From contig CADCXD010000005.1 of assembly GCA_902806575.1 (NCBI GenBank), positions 3,906,001 to 3,970,000 of the forward strand: a stretch of 64,000 nucleotides of DNA. The letters run 5' to 3'. A program made the translations under genes and the position numbers. This DNA is from Jackrogersella multiformis (lineage: Eukaryota > Ascomycota > Sordariomycetes > Xylariales > Hypoxylaceae). Positions 1 through 10,463 of this stretch are shown here, one piece after another (position 1 is the stretch's first letter; every line of letters begins with the position of its first letter). A model generated the notes under the pieces. It saw only the letters and a program-made list of their open reading frames with translations. It was not told where the DNA came from and did not search any database.

Positions 1-142
1 GGATAGGCATCGTGGTTCGAACGTTCGATCATGCTACGAACCGCCCGAAGCTTCGGGTACGGCACAGTGTGGTGTAAGCTCTGCTCTAAAGCCTTGTGTT
101 TGTTAGTCAATAGAAAGTGAGAGGTTGAAGGAGCGAGATTTG

Positions 143-409
143 TCATGAAATAACATTACTGACGGAATCTCGTTCCCGATCATGGCCATATTGAACAAGA
201 TTTTCGAACGTTCTCAATGTTCTTGCTACTTGCTCAGGGTCGATTTCGTCAAAGTCATTAGTTTCATGCTGCAGATACGCGTCTGTCCGCACCCAGGCGT
301 TGAGCGCCTGTGACCTCAACGAAGTAGTCGGCGTTAACCTTTCCTGCGGCTTTCGAGCGAAAATTCCAAGAATAGTCTTTAGTAGACCCCGAGAGTCATC
401 GTGATCCAT
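143..409 (-). CDS. Small hypothetical protein, 88 aa
   Basis: An open frame begins at an ATG (409-407, M-D-H-D-D) and runs to a stop at 143. The composition is protein-like: charged, without low complexity, with a possible amphipathic helix in the second half (I-D-P-E-Q-V-A-R-T-L). I recognise no domain, signal peptide or membrane segment. It could be a single-exon gene or one exon of a longer gene running off the left edge. It lies divergent to the PAQR pseudogene. I assign no function; the only support is an open frame with plausible composition. Confidence 0.35.
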   Translation of the reverse strand: MDHDDSRGLLKTILGIFARKPQERLTPTTSLRSQALNAWVRTDAYLQHETNDFDEIDPEQVARTLRTFENLVQYGHDRERDSVSNVIS

Positions 410-957
410 GGTCGTACATCTAGAATTCACGGGTTTGGAGGGTTTATAGAGGTTCAAAGGTTCAGCTTGGATTCAGCTCCTCCAAATGCCACAAATGCCC
501 CTTAAATAGGTACTTTCGCAGTGCCACACGCACCTCCGATTTTGCACCTGCCATCTGACAGAGGTACTTGATGGGATAAACAAATCGCCGGCATCGTGGA
601 CGCGCCGCTTCTCAGCGCCCCCATCAATTAGTGCGCCACCACATGAAAAGGGAAAAAAAGATCTTATTCTTTCCTCCTAGAGCTCTTCTTCCGCTCTTTC
701 TCTTACAAAAATTCCTGTTACAAACCAGGACTTCAAATCCCTACGTATTCTTCACCTTGTCTCCATTTACCATAACCCTTGGGTTTCATAGGTAGTCGGC
801 GCATTTCTTCTCTACAACATTTATCTATTCCTCCTCCTCTACCCCTTCTCCTATAAACTAGGCCTTCAAACATCCTTTCCCTTACCTTCATCCACCACCA
901 CCCCGGGGCTTCACAGTCGGTGCACCCAGGGTACCTACCTAGGTAGGTATAAAGATA
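410..957. other. Intergenic, no gene seen
   Basis: No supported gene lies here. The stretch is pyrimidine-rich around 660-720 and carries one copy of the dispersed palindromic motif (TACCTACCTAGGTAGGTA, about 932-949) just before the ATG of the PAQR relic. Confidence 0.5.
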
Positions 958-2087
958 ATGTCCGGACCAGAAATTAAGAAACGGCACGTGCAGAGCGTCA
1001 ATACAAGCAATGTGGAGGCGCACACAAACTGGCCCACGGCTGAAGCCTGAACCGTGACATGGCGTGAGACCTCCGAATGGCAGCGGGATAATAAATACAT
1101 CCTCAGTGGCTATCGCCCAGAAAAAGCAGACTATCTGGAGATCCTCACCAGCCTGACGTTCTTGCACAACGAGACTTGTAACCTAATGTGTACACTCACC
1201 TAGTCGGGGCTCTACTCCTGCCGCTCATCGCGACCGCCGTCATGCGGGTCCTCTCCAAGCCATAATTCCTTAACGTCTCGGGGGCAGACTATGTTATGTT
1301 AGGAATCTTCTTTTGTTGTGCGGAATGTTGTCTGATCCTCAGGACTGCTTACCACCTACTGGGATCCCATTCACATGACGTAGAACAGTTCTGGCACCGG
1401 ATGGATCTTTTATGACAATAGTCATCGTGACTGTGTGCACATTTATTCCGGACATCTATTATGGCTTCGCCTGTGAACCGAGCTTGCAAAAATTTGCACT
1501 GCGCCATTGTCAGTGATTCTGAGCGACCGCTCCCCCTATTCCCCCCCCGCCCTCCCTGCAGCCGTGTCAAGGTCCGGCGATATGCTGACACAAATTTTAG
1601 ATCATAGCCTCTGGATTTGCCAGCGCCGCTATGCTCTCGATGCCCAGATTCGGAACGCCGCGCTGGCGGAATGCGAAGGCAGGCTCCTTTGTGGCGCTCG
1701 GCGCGTCAGCATTCATTCCCATGCTGCATGGAGTTAAGCTGCACGGGCTCGAGTACATGCTTCAGTACTCGGGAATGAAATGGTATCTGCTAGAGCTTGT
1801 TTTCTATGGCGGCGGCGTCAGTCTTTACGGGGTAAGCTTCGCATGCTCACTACCCTGCCCTTTCCTCCATTAACTTGAAAGACAAGTGATCTGACTGACA
1901 ATTGCAGTTTCGAATTCCAGAACGTTTCGCTCCGGGTAAATTCGACATCTGGGGCAGCTCATACCAGCTCTTTCACGTTTCCATCTTGTGCGCCATGTTT
2001 ATACACACAATCGGCCTTACGCAGGCTTTCACGGCGTGTCATACATCGGATATATGTAACATCCAGGCCGCCCATCGAGCCAGCTAA
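958..2087 (+). pseudogene. PAQR / haemolysin-III family receptor pseudogene
   Basis: Read across three frames, this stretch spells an entire fungal PAQR (adiponectin-receptor/IZH-type) seven-TM protein. Seen in order: an N-terminal E-W-Q-R-D-N-K-Y-I-L-S-G-Y-R-P and H-N-E-T block (frame of ATG 958); Y-T-H-L-V-G-A-L-L and A-Y-H-L-L-G-S-H-S (next frame, about 1188-1412); I-P-D-I-Y-Y-G-F (third frame, from 1415); and P-R-F-G-T-P-R-W-R followed by F-R-I-P-E-R-F-A-P-G-K with F-H-V and T-A-C-H-T, to a stop at 2087. A normal intron (1832-1907) is still spliceable. Lesions: TGA 1048-1050; frameshift near 1183-1190; TAA 1263-1265; a 2-nt gain or 1-nt loss at 1410-1414; and several stops within 1514-1600, part of which may be a decayed intron. 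Family members act as membrane receptors or ceramidase-like proteins in lipid and zinc homeostasis. This copy cannot encode one. It explains the stray opposite-strand open frames in this stretch. Confidence 0.88.
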
Positions 2088-2551
2088 AAATAATAAGCTT
2101 AATTGTCACGGATCGTAAGCATCGATCAATTAGGTACAAACTAAGGTGAGTGGCATAAAATAAAAAAATAAATAGGTATAAGCTGGTTGGTCGCTTCGTA
2201 TTCTTTTGGCCTGGACCTGGACCGGTTCTTTAATTATAGTGCCGGGCCGGGGCTAAAGCGGAACAACGGACGGTTGACGGCCAAGGCCGGTTGGGATGGT
2301 GCGCATCAAGGCCGGGGTCCGCAGTCTTGGGGCAGGTGCATACTACTCTCTGGAGGACATCACAATTTTTATAACTTTAGAGTATATTCAAAACGGTAAG
2401 CCGACGCCTTCCCTCCATGCATCTCTCAAGGCACTCGTGCGTTAGAATGGTCCGGTCTTCCAGTGTTGCCTGCGTTGCGGCGGCCTCAAAAACGACCTTC
2501 CTAGTTCCGAAATGATACCATTATTCCCGAGTTAGTTTATTTTCGTGGAAT
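2088..2551. other. Intergenic, no gene seen
   Basis: Spacer between the convergent ends of the PAQR relic and the frameshifted gene on the minus strand. It begins AT-rich and becomes GC-richer after about 2190. A 70-codon open frame at 2187-2399 has no recognisable content. Confidence 0.4.
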
Positions 2552-3851
2552 TCACTGCAGCCCGTACCATGAGTATAGCGGCGTCAATCGTGTCTCATCC
2601 TGATCGGCATGATTAAAGATGTCCCCATCCCGTTCAGCCCACATCCGCCGCACCGCCTCCCATGTAAACTGGTTTCCGTCGACCCCGACTTCCCTGAGAG
2701 AGGCATGTTGCAGCACGCTTTCTACCCAAGCATAGCAAGCTCTCTCGCGCTCCTCCGTGAGCATGGCCGATACCTGTCGCAGGCTTGGAATGGCGGCCTC
2801 CTCTTCGGCCTGCAGGTCGAACAGGAAGCGCATCGCCACGCCAATCTTTACCCGCACAACGCCGAACTCTTTGGCCAGCTTCCTCTCTTCCAAACCCGGT
2901 GGAATCATATCATTCCCTAATCAGCCTCTCGAACGAAACGGGCCTGCTTAGATGTGCATCGTCCCCAGTCCGCACCATCAGCACGCTACACTCGGGCATC
3001 AACCGCTCCAGCCATGCAGCGATTTTCCAGTGCTGGTTGTGGCCCCTGATCTCCGGAACTGGCTGTACCGGACACTCCACGGGCAACACGTTCTCGTCGG
3101 CCACAAGGACCACGGCGCGGAACAAATGGCGCGAGGACAAGCCGTGCTCGCACCACGTCCGTGCCGTCCCATCCGGCGGTGGGAAAGTACCACTGACAGT
3201 GTCCTCGCATCGCAGACGCACGACCTCGCTCCCGAGACGCGCCGCCGTAGCGTCGCATAGCCGGCGGTGGGCAGCCACGAGGCCGGGAATGCTCCAGCTC
3301 GTGGCCTCACTCTCGGGCAGGCGCAGCGCCCTGGCGAAGAAGTGCTGCCGCTGGAGGTTTGGTCGCCCGCCATGCAGCGCATGCCATGTGCGGTAAATGT
3401 AACAGCCCAGCCGGAGGCCCGTGTAGCCGTGGCGGTGGCCAGCGCTGTTGGGCTTGGAACCGCCGCCCACGAAGTAGACGGCTGTCTGCTTGTTCGCGTA
3501 GTCGCAAATGTCAGGGGACCAGTGCATGGCGTCACTGTCTTGATGCTGGGGCGCCAGCGCCATTTGAAGATTGCGCACCCAGCCTGTCCGGAACGTCAGG
3601 TGCCAGCGCAGCGAAGCGGATGCTTCTTCGTGGAACATGTCTCCGAGGTGGCCACGGACTAACCCTAGCTCTTCGGGGGTGAGGGGGGTGGATGCAACAC
3701 GGGTGGCATATTTCTGGTTGTAGTCCATGCCGTCCATGTGTTTCGGGCCTGGATATGAGTCCCGGGGCAGCATGTAGGGTGAGAACGGAGAGTTTCTATC
3801 GATTATTATATCCCGTGTCTTAGGTATGGTTTGCAGCTCGCGAGAATCCAT
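2552..3851 (-). pseudogene. Hypothetical protein gene split by one frameshift
   Basis: A 313-codon frame starts at ATG 3851 (M-D-S-R-E-L) and stops at TGA 2912-2910. The protein-like sequence then continues in the next frame from 2911 to a stop at 2552, about 119 codons more. Skipping a single T at 2912 joins L-I-R-E directly to D-M-I-P-P-G-L-E-E-R-K with no gap, giving a protein of about 432 residues. I see no plausible intron at the junction. No family is recognised; there is no signal peptide or membrane segment, and Trp/His/Arg content is fairly high. The block is much GC-richer than its AT-rich surroundings, which suits real coding sequence of different age or origin. A base-call error could also produce this single indel. 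Confidence 0.6.
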
Positions 3852-4540
3852 CTTGTTTCAGTGATGCGCTGTGTAGTCGCGATGTACGTGGTGGGTGATA
3901 ACATTGAAATATGTTTCTCCTTGTAACTTTTTCTTTGATAGAAATATTTTGATAAAGAATTTAATGACATATCACTAAGGTTTCGACATAATAACCCTTA
4001 GTAAACTTAAACTACCTAGGTATTCGTAAACTTAATCGTAAAATTAAGTAAAACTTAATAAGGTAAAACGAAGGGTGGGCGTAGGGCGGCTAGCACGGGA
4101 GGCAACCCGGAACCCAGAACGGAAACGATGGTGGGACGGACCGGACAGTGGGTTAGTATACCACCGTAACGAGTCAGCAAACATGTTCGTGCCCGTTGTT
4201 CGATATTGCTAAGGTTCCATGTATTCTTCGAGGAGTTCCCCAGCGGCGATAAGGTATATGAATTACTATTATTGTGCTTATTGAACATACTTCCTACTTA
4301 TAGTTAAGCTATAGTCAGGTAAGTAGGGGATCATTAACTACCTGGTACATAGGTAGATGATCATAATTATGCATTTTGCCCCTTATGAGCTCTCATAATC
4401 ACTCTGTGATTAATAGTACTTCATGATGTACCTATAGACTATCTATAGTATATTTGAAGAGGAGTGGCGCTATTCCTATCATATGGGAAATGAGAAGAAA
4501 AATGGAGACTTGGCCACCAAGGCACCCGTTCAAACAAATT
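3852..4540. other. AT-rich intergenic, no gene seen
   Basis: AT-rich spacer between two minus-strand genes. It includes one CTACCTAGGTA copy at about 4012-4022 and fragments of the same motif near 4340-4355. No coding sequence can be supported. Confidence 0.5.
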
Positions 4541-6516
4541 TCACCTTTCTCCGTGACTTAATTCTTGGATGAAGATATCTGCTGCCTTTTCACCAATAGT
4601 CATGGCCGTGTTCGCTAGGTTTGCACCAATATTACTAGGCGGGATACTCATATCAGCGATCTTGATCCCCTTGACACCATAAACATTTAAGTTCGGATCT
4701 ACGACACCAAGTTTGTCGCGCGGCGACATCTTGCAAGTGCCGATAGGGTGCCAGGTGGAATCGATATGCTCCCTTATAAAGCTTTCGATGACCTTATCAT
4801 CTTCGGCCGTATACTCAAATTTCCCTGAACCGTTCTTGATAGCCTTGGAACCAGGTGGAAAGGTTGGATGCATGCCCGGCACCTCTTCCCCGGCGACACC
4901 CATGCGGTGAACGATTTCCCGATGCTTCTTGTACATCCAGATGTAAATTTTGATATCAAGAGCCTGGAAGTCTGAAAGAGCCCCAGGGTCAAAGTCTAGT
5001 TCGTCATCAATCTTAGGACCCGTTATATGGAGATAACCACGTGAAAAGGGGTATAGACTAAAAGTAACGAAGCAAAGGTTTTGCTTAGGCGGCACACTGC
5101 TTGGATCGACAGGGAACCTGTTCATGGTTAGACTGCTAACAGATTTGCGCCTCGAAAGGCTCAAAAGGGGCTATTATCTTACCCTGCCACTGGCGATATT
5201 ATCATAAGAGGTTTGTCAGGGACATTCTTGAATTCTCTGTCCCAGACCGCTTGGAATTCGGGACTAATGCCAGCGGCATCAGCATCGGTGGGTCGAAGTT
5301 TAGCTTGGCAATCAACTGAATTCCATCCGAGAATTTTGTGATTATCCTTGATTAATTCCTCATGACTTAGACGACCAGAGATTATTCCTTCCAGTGTCTC
5401 CTCGGGTTTAAGGCTCGACTCGTACCCATACATCATCGAGTAGTGATCTTCATAATCGTGACCGACGCCCGGGACATCAGCTATGATAGGTACTCCAGCA
5501 CGCTCTAGAACCTGGGGCTTTCCTACGCCAGACCTTTCCAACACAGCTGGAGTCCCCAGGGGCCCAGCAGAGAGTATAATCATTCTCCTAGCTTTGATGA
5601 CTCGGGTATTATCTTGTGATGGGGTTTCGCTGGGCTGGAAGGTGGGATTGGGCCTATAAGTTACACCGGTAGCCTTCTGGTCCTTAAATATGACACGCTC
5701 GACTTGAGACTCGACAAGCACATGCAGATTAGGATGTTTACCATCTCGAAGCCGGGGATGTAGATACCTGTGCGCAGTATCTTGCCGTCGGCCGTCAGGG
5801 TCGACATAACGTAGGGCCCTCATTACGCCATTGATATTGTCGAGAGTATTTATGTCCTCAATCTCGGGCCACCCTAGCTCACCAAGAGCGTTGATAAATT
5901 CATTTTCAACTCTCGGGCTGCGAAACCTAGTTCCTGATACTTGTATTGGGCCATCAAATCCGTGGCGGTCCTTCGGGCCTGGACCGTGGTACGTCTCGAG
6001 CTTAAAAACATTCAACTCACATTAAAAAATACGATAGGGGGGCTTGACAATAGGTACCTTTTTCATGTATGGCAACAAATCGTCCGCTTTCCAACCTGGA
6101 ACTTCCCAAGAGTCGTAGTCAGATCGTTGTGCACGGCTATAAACCGTTAAATTTATAGATGATCCTCCACCGAGAATATGACCAGTAGGGACGGTGGCCT
6201 GGCGACCAGCCAGGTACTGAGATTTAGGCCCCTGGAAAAATGAGGTATACTTGTTGCCTGGGGCCAAGTGGCCAAAGCAAAAGGCTGGATTAGTCACAAC
6301 TGGTAACTCATAGTTATCCGGGCCGCTCTCAATAATCAAAACAGAGAGTGTTGGGTCAGCATCCGAAAGTCTACTAGCAACTATACAGCTGGTACATCCG
6401 CCTTTAGGAAACAATCAGTCTTACATTCATGATCACTCGGAAACAGGCTACTTACCTCCAACAAGAATGACATCAACGTCCTGGATATCATCAGGGAGTT
6501 TTGTATATAGCCCCAT
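4541..6516 (-). CDS. GMC oxidoreductase, alcohol-oxidase-like, 605 aa
   Basis: Four exons (6516-6456, 6401-6058, 6000-5183, 5135-4541), joined by introns of 54, 57 and 47 nt, sum to 1,818 nt without a break. GMC flavoenzymes oxidise alcohols or sugars using bound FAD and reduce oxygen to peroxide. Seen: an N-terminal FAD-binding strand (V-D-V-I-L-V-G-G-G), I-I-E-S-G ending the Rossmann unit, the GMC signature G-H-I-L-G-G-G-S-S-I-N, the second signature S-A-G-P-L-G-T-P-A-V-L, and the C-terminal catalytic block S-T-W-H-P-I-G-T-C-K-M followed by P-S-N-I-G-A-N. The spacing resembles alcohol oxidases more than glucose oxidases. Odd point: the glycine loop reads G-G-G-C-T-S, so the third Gly of GxGxxG is Ser. 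No signal peptide is seen, so an intracellular or peroxisomal location is possible, but the C-terminus (H-G-E-R) is not a classical SKL signal. Substrate unknown. Confidence 0.88.
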
Positions 6517-7623
6517 TTATAGCCAAGTTCCAAGGAGGTCTATGTAGCAACTGCTTTCAGAAGGGATAAAAAAGACACCCAAATTTATTTTCATACCCTG
6601 GGGGCGAATTAGTAGCAGAGAAGAGACTTGTAAGTTTATTGCTATTTGAGATTTTGACGCTTTATGTCCTCTACTTTATACTTGCGTCGTTATCGCTTTC
6701 CTCCCCTAACATCGGCGTTAATCATAAACTCCTTTAACCAACGTGCATAGTCAACGGCATACTTAACGGCACAGTTAACGGCACAGTTAACGGCACAGTT
6801 AACGGCACAGCAAGTAGCGTACAGTGATCATCAGTATTCCACTTTTGTTAGAGACCCAATAAGGTAGGTCAGCCTAGGTAATTCTTAAACAATAAAGACT
6901 GATTTTAGTAATACCACAGTTTATTGTGGTTGTGTACCTACCTTTGTAGGAGGAGGTAGCTTTCTCGTAGTTTAGAACATACCTAGGTAGGTTAATCTAA
7001 ATGGTAAAGTATTAACTAAATTCTATCACTATTTAACACATCTTGAATGTAATAAGTTCCCATCGCAAATGCATGCCCCCAGTCTATCACTTCACTGCAT
7101 CCCTTTCCTTTAATGTAGTTGTTGCACCCCACCTTCCCAGGTGTCGTTGTCGCCCACCTTTATAGGTGTATGTTATTTTGGCTATTTATTCCACTGACAG
7201 TTTTCCCTTTTTTTCTTTTTTCAGTTAGTATTCAGCATAGATGAATACATCTTCATCCTGCCACGGTAGATTATATGGTATCTAAGGATATAGTACATAG
7301 AAGACATTCCAGAAGCCTCTGATGCATGTTACAATACTAACAATGAAGAACTTGTTAAACAAGTTCTTTGTTTTGGTACCTATTCATCTCATCTTTGTCT
7401 TACGTACAATTCTCTGGTACTACAAATAAAGACAAGGAAATGGTTATTTAAACATCGACCTATACCCTAGTTAATAAGATTCTAACATTCAAAGACATAT
7501 TAGTCTTTAATTTGAAATATTTGCGTCGTATTACTGTATATCTTCTGCGAATCTGAGGCTTTAGATTTCAAAAGTTCGGAAATATTTTGCATTACATCCG
7601 TTCATATATTCAAGTTCCATAAG
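6517..7623. other. Intergenic between divergent GMC and kinase genes
   Basis: About 1.1 kb of AT-rich DNA. It contains a short tandem repeat (listed separately), one ACCTAGGTAGGT copy near 6981-6992 and pyrimidine tracts. No gene can be supported. Confidence 0.5.
6763..6810. repeat. 12-bp tandem repeat, four perfect copies
   Basis: The unit TTAACGGCACAG is repeated four times head to tail. Two degenerate partial units (TCAACGGCATAC-like) lie just upstream at about 6750-6762. It sits between the divergent GMC and kinase genes, about 250 nt upstream of the GMC start codon. The core GTTAACGGC is near-palindromic around GTTAAC, so it could be a protein-binding array, but nothing proves this. Confidence 0.9.
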
Positions 7624-9327
7624 ATGATTACCGATACGGTGGTCGGCTCTGTAGCCGCCATGAAAAGGCCCCTAGATCATGAGACTTCGTCAGATAAAGT
7701 CAATGAAGCTCCTCTAGAGAGAATTAAGTATGAACCCATGAACGATGACCTGCGCATCGAGGATATTCAGATATATAACCATGGAGGGCATCATCCCGTT
7801 CACCTAGATAATATTCTTGACGGTCGGTTCGAAGTTGTTCATAAGCTTGGCAACGGTAGTTTTGGGATCGTATGGTTATGCCGCGATATCAGTTTGGGAA
7901 CATGGAGGGCAGTCAAGATAATGACTGCTGATAATTCACCTAAAGGCACCGAAGGGAAAATATGCAATCATCTCCAAAGGAACTTTACACTAGAAGAACT
8001 CACGAATAATTCTATAACAATGCCCTTAGAAGAGTTTTGGCTAGAGGGACCGAATGGTCGCCATCTTTGTCTCGTAATGTCAATCCTAGGTATGGACATC
8101 TCGAACTGGCACCTAACGCAGAAGAATTCTCCAGAACAGATGATAGCAGATACAAAAGCTGTATGTCGTCAAGTTATCGAGGGTCTACAGTTTCTACATG
8201 CGCAGGGGATATGACATGGCGACTTCAAGCCAGGAAATATTCTGATGAGAATCGAGGGCGTTGACCAACTAGATAAGGACGAAATCCTTGAAATGATGGG
8301 GGAACCTGACTTGATAGAAATCGAAACCATATCAGGAGAGTCCCCAGGATCTAGGGCCCCGGAATATTGTGTTGCCCCTGCAGATCAATTCTGGTGCGAG
8401 AAATTGTTAACCAAATCAATTACAATAATCGATTTTGGTGAATCGTTTCTTACCAACAGCCCTCCTAAGTCAACAGGTGTCCCAGATGTCTACGCAGCCC
8501 CTGAAGTCTTGTTTCGTTCCAAGGTCCCAGGGCCGTACAGCGATATTTGGTCATTGGCATGCATTATCTTTGAGATCTGCTCCGGCGACCCCCTATTTGT
8601 ATCACACAATGGTACCGGACTCTACAATACCGTTCAAGAGATTGAATTTTACCTAGGCGCCTTGCCTGAGCCACATAGGAAGGTGTGGTGGCAGAAGCTA
8701 CGTGATCTTCGAGCTAGGTCACGCTTAGACGACGATCCCGAAGCCGAGACTACCGAATCAGATACTTCTGTGACAGAGCTACAACCAGTCACACAAAGTC
8801 TCGACCAACTAATAGAGGAAATAAGGATATTAACAAAAGAAAGCGAGTATTCAGATATGTTTGAGGCTACTTTAGGGAGAGAAAGGAAGTTATATCAGGA
8901 AGTAGAAGATCCCGAGGCCGAGGCCTCAAATCAGGAACCCGAGGATGTAAAATATCGGTATCCCCGGAACTATGTGCTGGGACTCTCGGATCTTCTACGA
9001 CAAATGCTACAGTACGACCCAGCGGTCCGGATTAGCATCGACACTGTCCTTTCACATCCGTGGATTCGAAACAAGAGGTCCATAAAGTCCAATATCAAGA
9101 GAAGTACGAATACCAGAGTTTTCAGCAACAACATAGCAACTATATTATGTGTAATAGTAGCGGTGGCTATGGCATTGATCCTTTTGATTCAAATTCGTAA
9201 TACTACGGCGGACTGGGAATTTGCTAAAGCGAGATTGGCAGATAAATCAACCAAAGATGTAGAAATGTTATGTCTTTGTAAGTTATCAGGCCGACTAGAC
9301 CGCTGGGTTTTACTCGACTCAACATAA
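7624..9327 (+). pseudogene. SRPK-like protein kinase with in-frame TGA
   Basis: One reading frame of 568 codons encodes a kinase resembling fungal SR-protein-kinase-like proteins but contains a TGA at 8212-8214 (codon 197). Seen: the entry H-P-V-H-L-D-N-I-L-D-G-R-F-E, Gly loop L-G-N-G-S-F-G-I-V (about 76-84), beta-3 Lys98 in R-A-V-K-I, and F-L-H-A-Q-G-I just before the stop. Immediately after it come the catalytic loop H-G-D-F-K-P-G-N-I-L (198-207), D-F-G at about 270-272, A-A-P-E-V-L, and D-I-W-S-L-A. A long acidic insert follows, then a hydrophobic segment near residues 502-522 that looks like a C-terminal membrane anchor. Relatives carry Cys or a similar residue at the stop position, so one base change explains it. 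All catalytic residues survive on both sides, so inactivation is recent or the stop is bypassed. I see no intron that removes it. Confidence 0.85.
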
Positions 9328-9806
9328 GGAACACGAAACAAACATTACCTAATTGATGGTTAATATGATGTAGGTACGTTTATATTAAGAAATAGACTTA
9401 GAAAATTTAAAAATTATCCTGCGCCAACTATCCCTGAGGTGCTTATTAGCAATATTATGAGAAGGCAACTATATAGGGGTTATTTAAGTTAAGTGATTTC
9501 AACATATAGCATTATTTCTCGGAGGCCACGAAGTGGTCCATCCCTATTTTTCAGCACTCTAAACATATTTATTTATTCATGTACATTGGAATAAATATGA
9601 TTCAATTGTAGTTAATAAATAAAAACAGAGCCTTTTAGCTTAAATTGTAACATAACAACCTTGTTACCTTCGAAATATGAAATGTCTTCATAGTCGTATG
9701 TATATATAGATTCTAGTTATTCCTTTAACATGTTAAATTATATCCGAAAGAAACACATTACGTACCTCAACTATATTGTACATCGTAATATATCTTATAA
9801 CGTAAA
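9328..9806. other. AT-rich intergenic, no gene seen
   Basis: Strongly AT-rich spacer between two plus-strand genes; no motif or coding potential recognised. Confidence 0.5.
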
Positions 9807-10463
9807 ATGATCAACCGTAGATCTAAACGCAATCAAAGCATTGCTTGGGTGAAGGGGATGAGACATGGGGATGGTGCACGACATAATGCTGACTTTAGGA
9901 GGCGAGCTTCCGAGGCTATGAGAGAGAGTGGTTCCGGGACTATAGATGACCCAAAGGTAAGTTACGTTAGTAACTTAATCATGTATATTCGTCACTAACT
10001 TCTATGTTTTAGGTAATCTGGCTCAGTCCGGGCCCCCCTCGTCGGACCGAGGAAGCGCTTCGATGTACAGAAGCCATAGTTAGGGAGCAAACACGACAAT
10101 GCGGCCTAATATATGCTTGGATTGCGTAAGTGCCCCAAAATCCTATCTTGATTCAATATGCTAACCATATAATCTAGGGCAGAAGGACATTACTTTAGCA
10201 CGGCAGGCTGGTCGATTGCTGGGAATAGGATCATGTCGTTAGATGACAACCACGTCACCTTGAGAATGGGATCGTCTCGGAATACTTGTAACGTACAAGG
10301 CCACTTGTATATCATTTATGAGGATTATGACCCAAGAAAGCCAGCGATGAGGATGATGAGGGAGGATGAACGGGGTGTTGTTGGGGGTAAAAACCCCCAG
10401 CTGTGGATTTGCGGGAAGTATCCCCCTGAATCGCGAGAGTGTCCCCGGGTTAAAATTACCTAA
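9807..10463 (+). CDS. Hypothetical protein, three exons, 182 aa
   Basis: Exons 9807-9956, 10013-10125 and 10178-10463 are joined by 56- and 52-nt introns with GTAAGT donors and TTTAG or CTAG acceptors. Phases match at both joins, which is unlikely by chance and supports a real gene. The product begins very basic (M-I-N-R-R-S-K-R-N-Q), has a central W-L-S-P-G-P-P-R-R, and then Y-F-S-T-A-G-W-S-I-A-G and T-C-N-V-Q-G-H-L-Y-I-I-Y-E-D-Y. I recognise no family, signal peptide or membrane segment. The 3' end is uncertain: a further open frame (to about 10614) could be reached through another intron. It lies downstream of the kinase relic on the same strand, but 480 bp apart, so joint regulation is not implied. 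Confidence 0.5.

Noticed and set aside
733..1167. 145-codon open frame on the minus strand
   Set aside because: It is opposite the N-terminal part of the PAQR relic, whose conserved text lies on the plus strand; composition is not protein-like.
2785..3396. Long plus-strand open frames over the frameshifted gene
   Set aside because: GC-rich coding DNA on the minus strand gives several open shadow frames here; the Arg/Ser-rich text is typical of such shadows.
6763..6810. Tandem repeats considered as a CRISPR-like array
   Set aside because: Units are contiguous without spacers and the genome is fungal.
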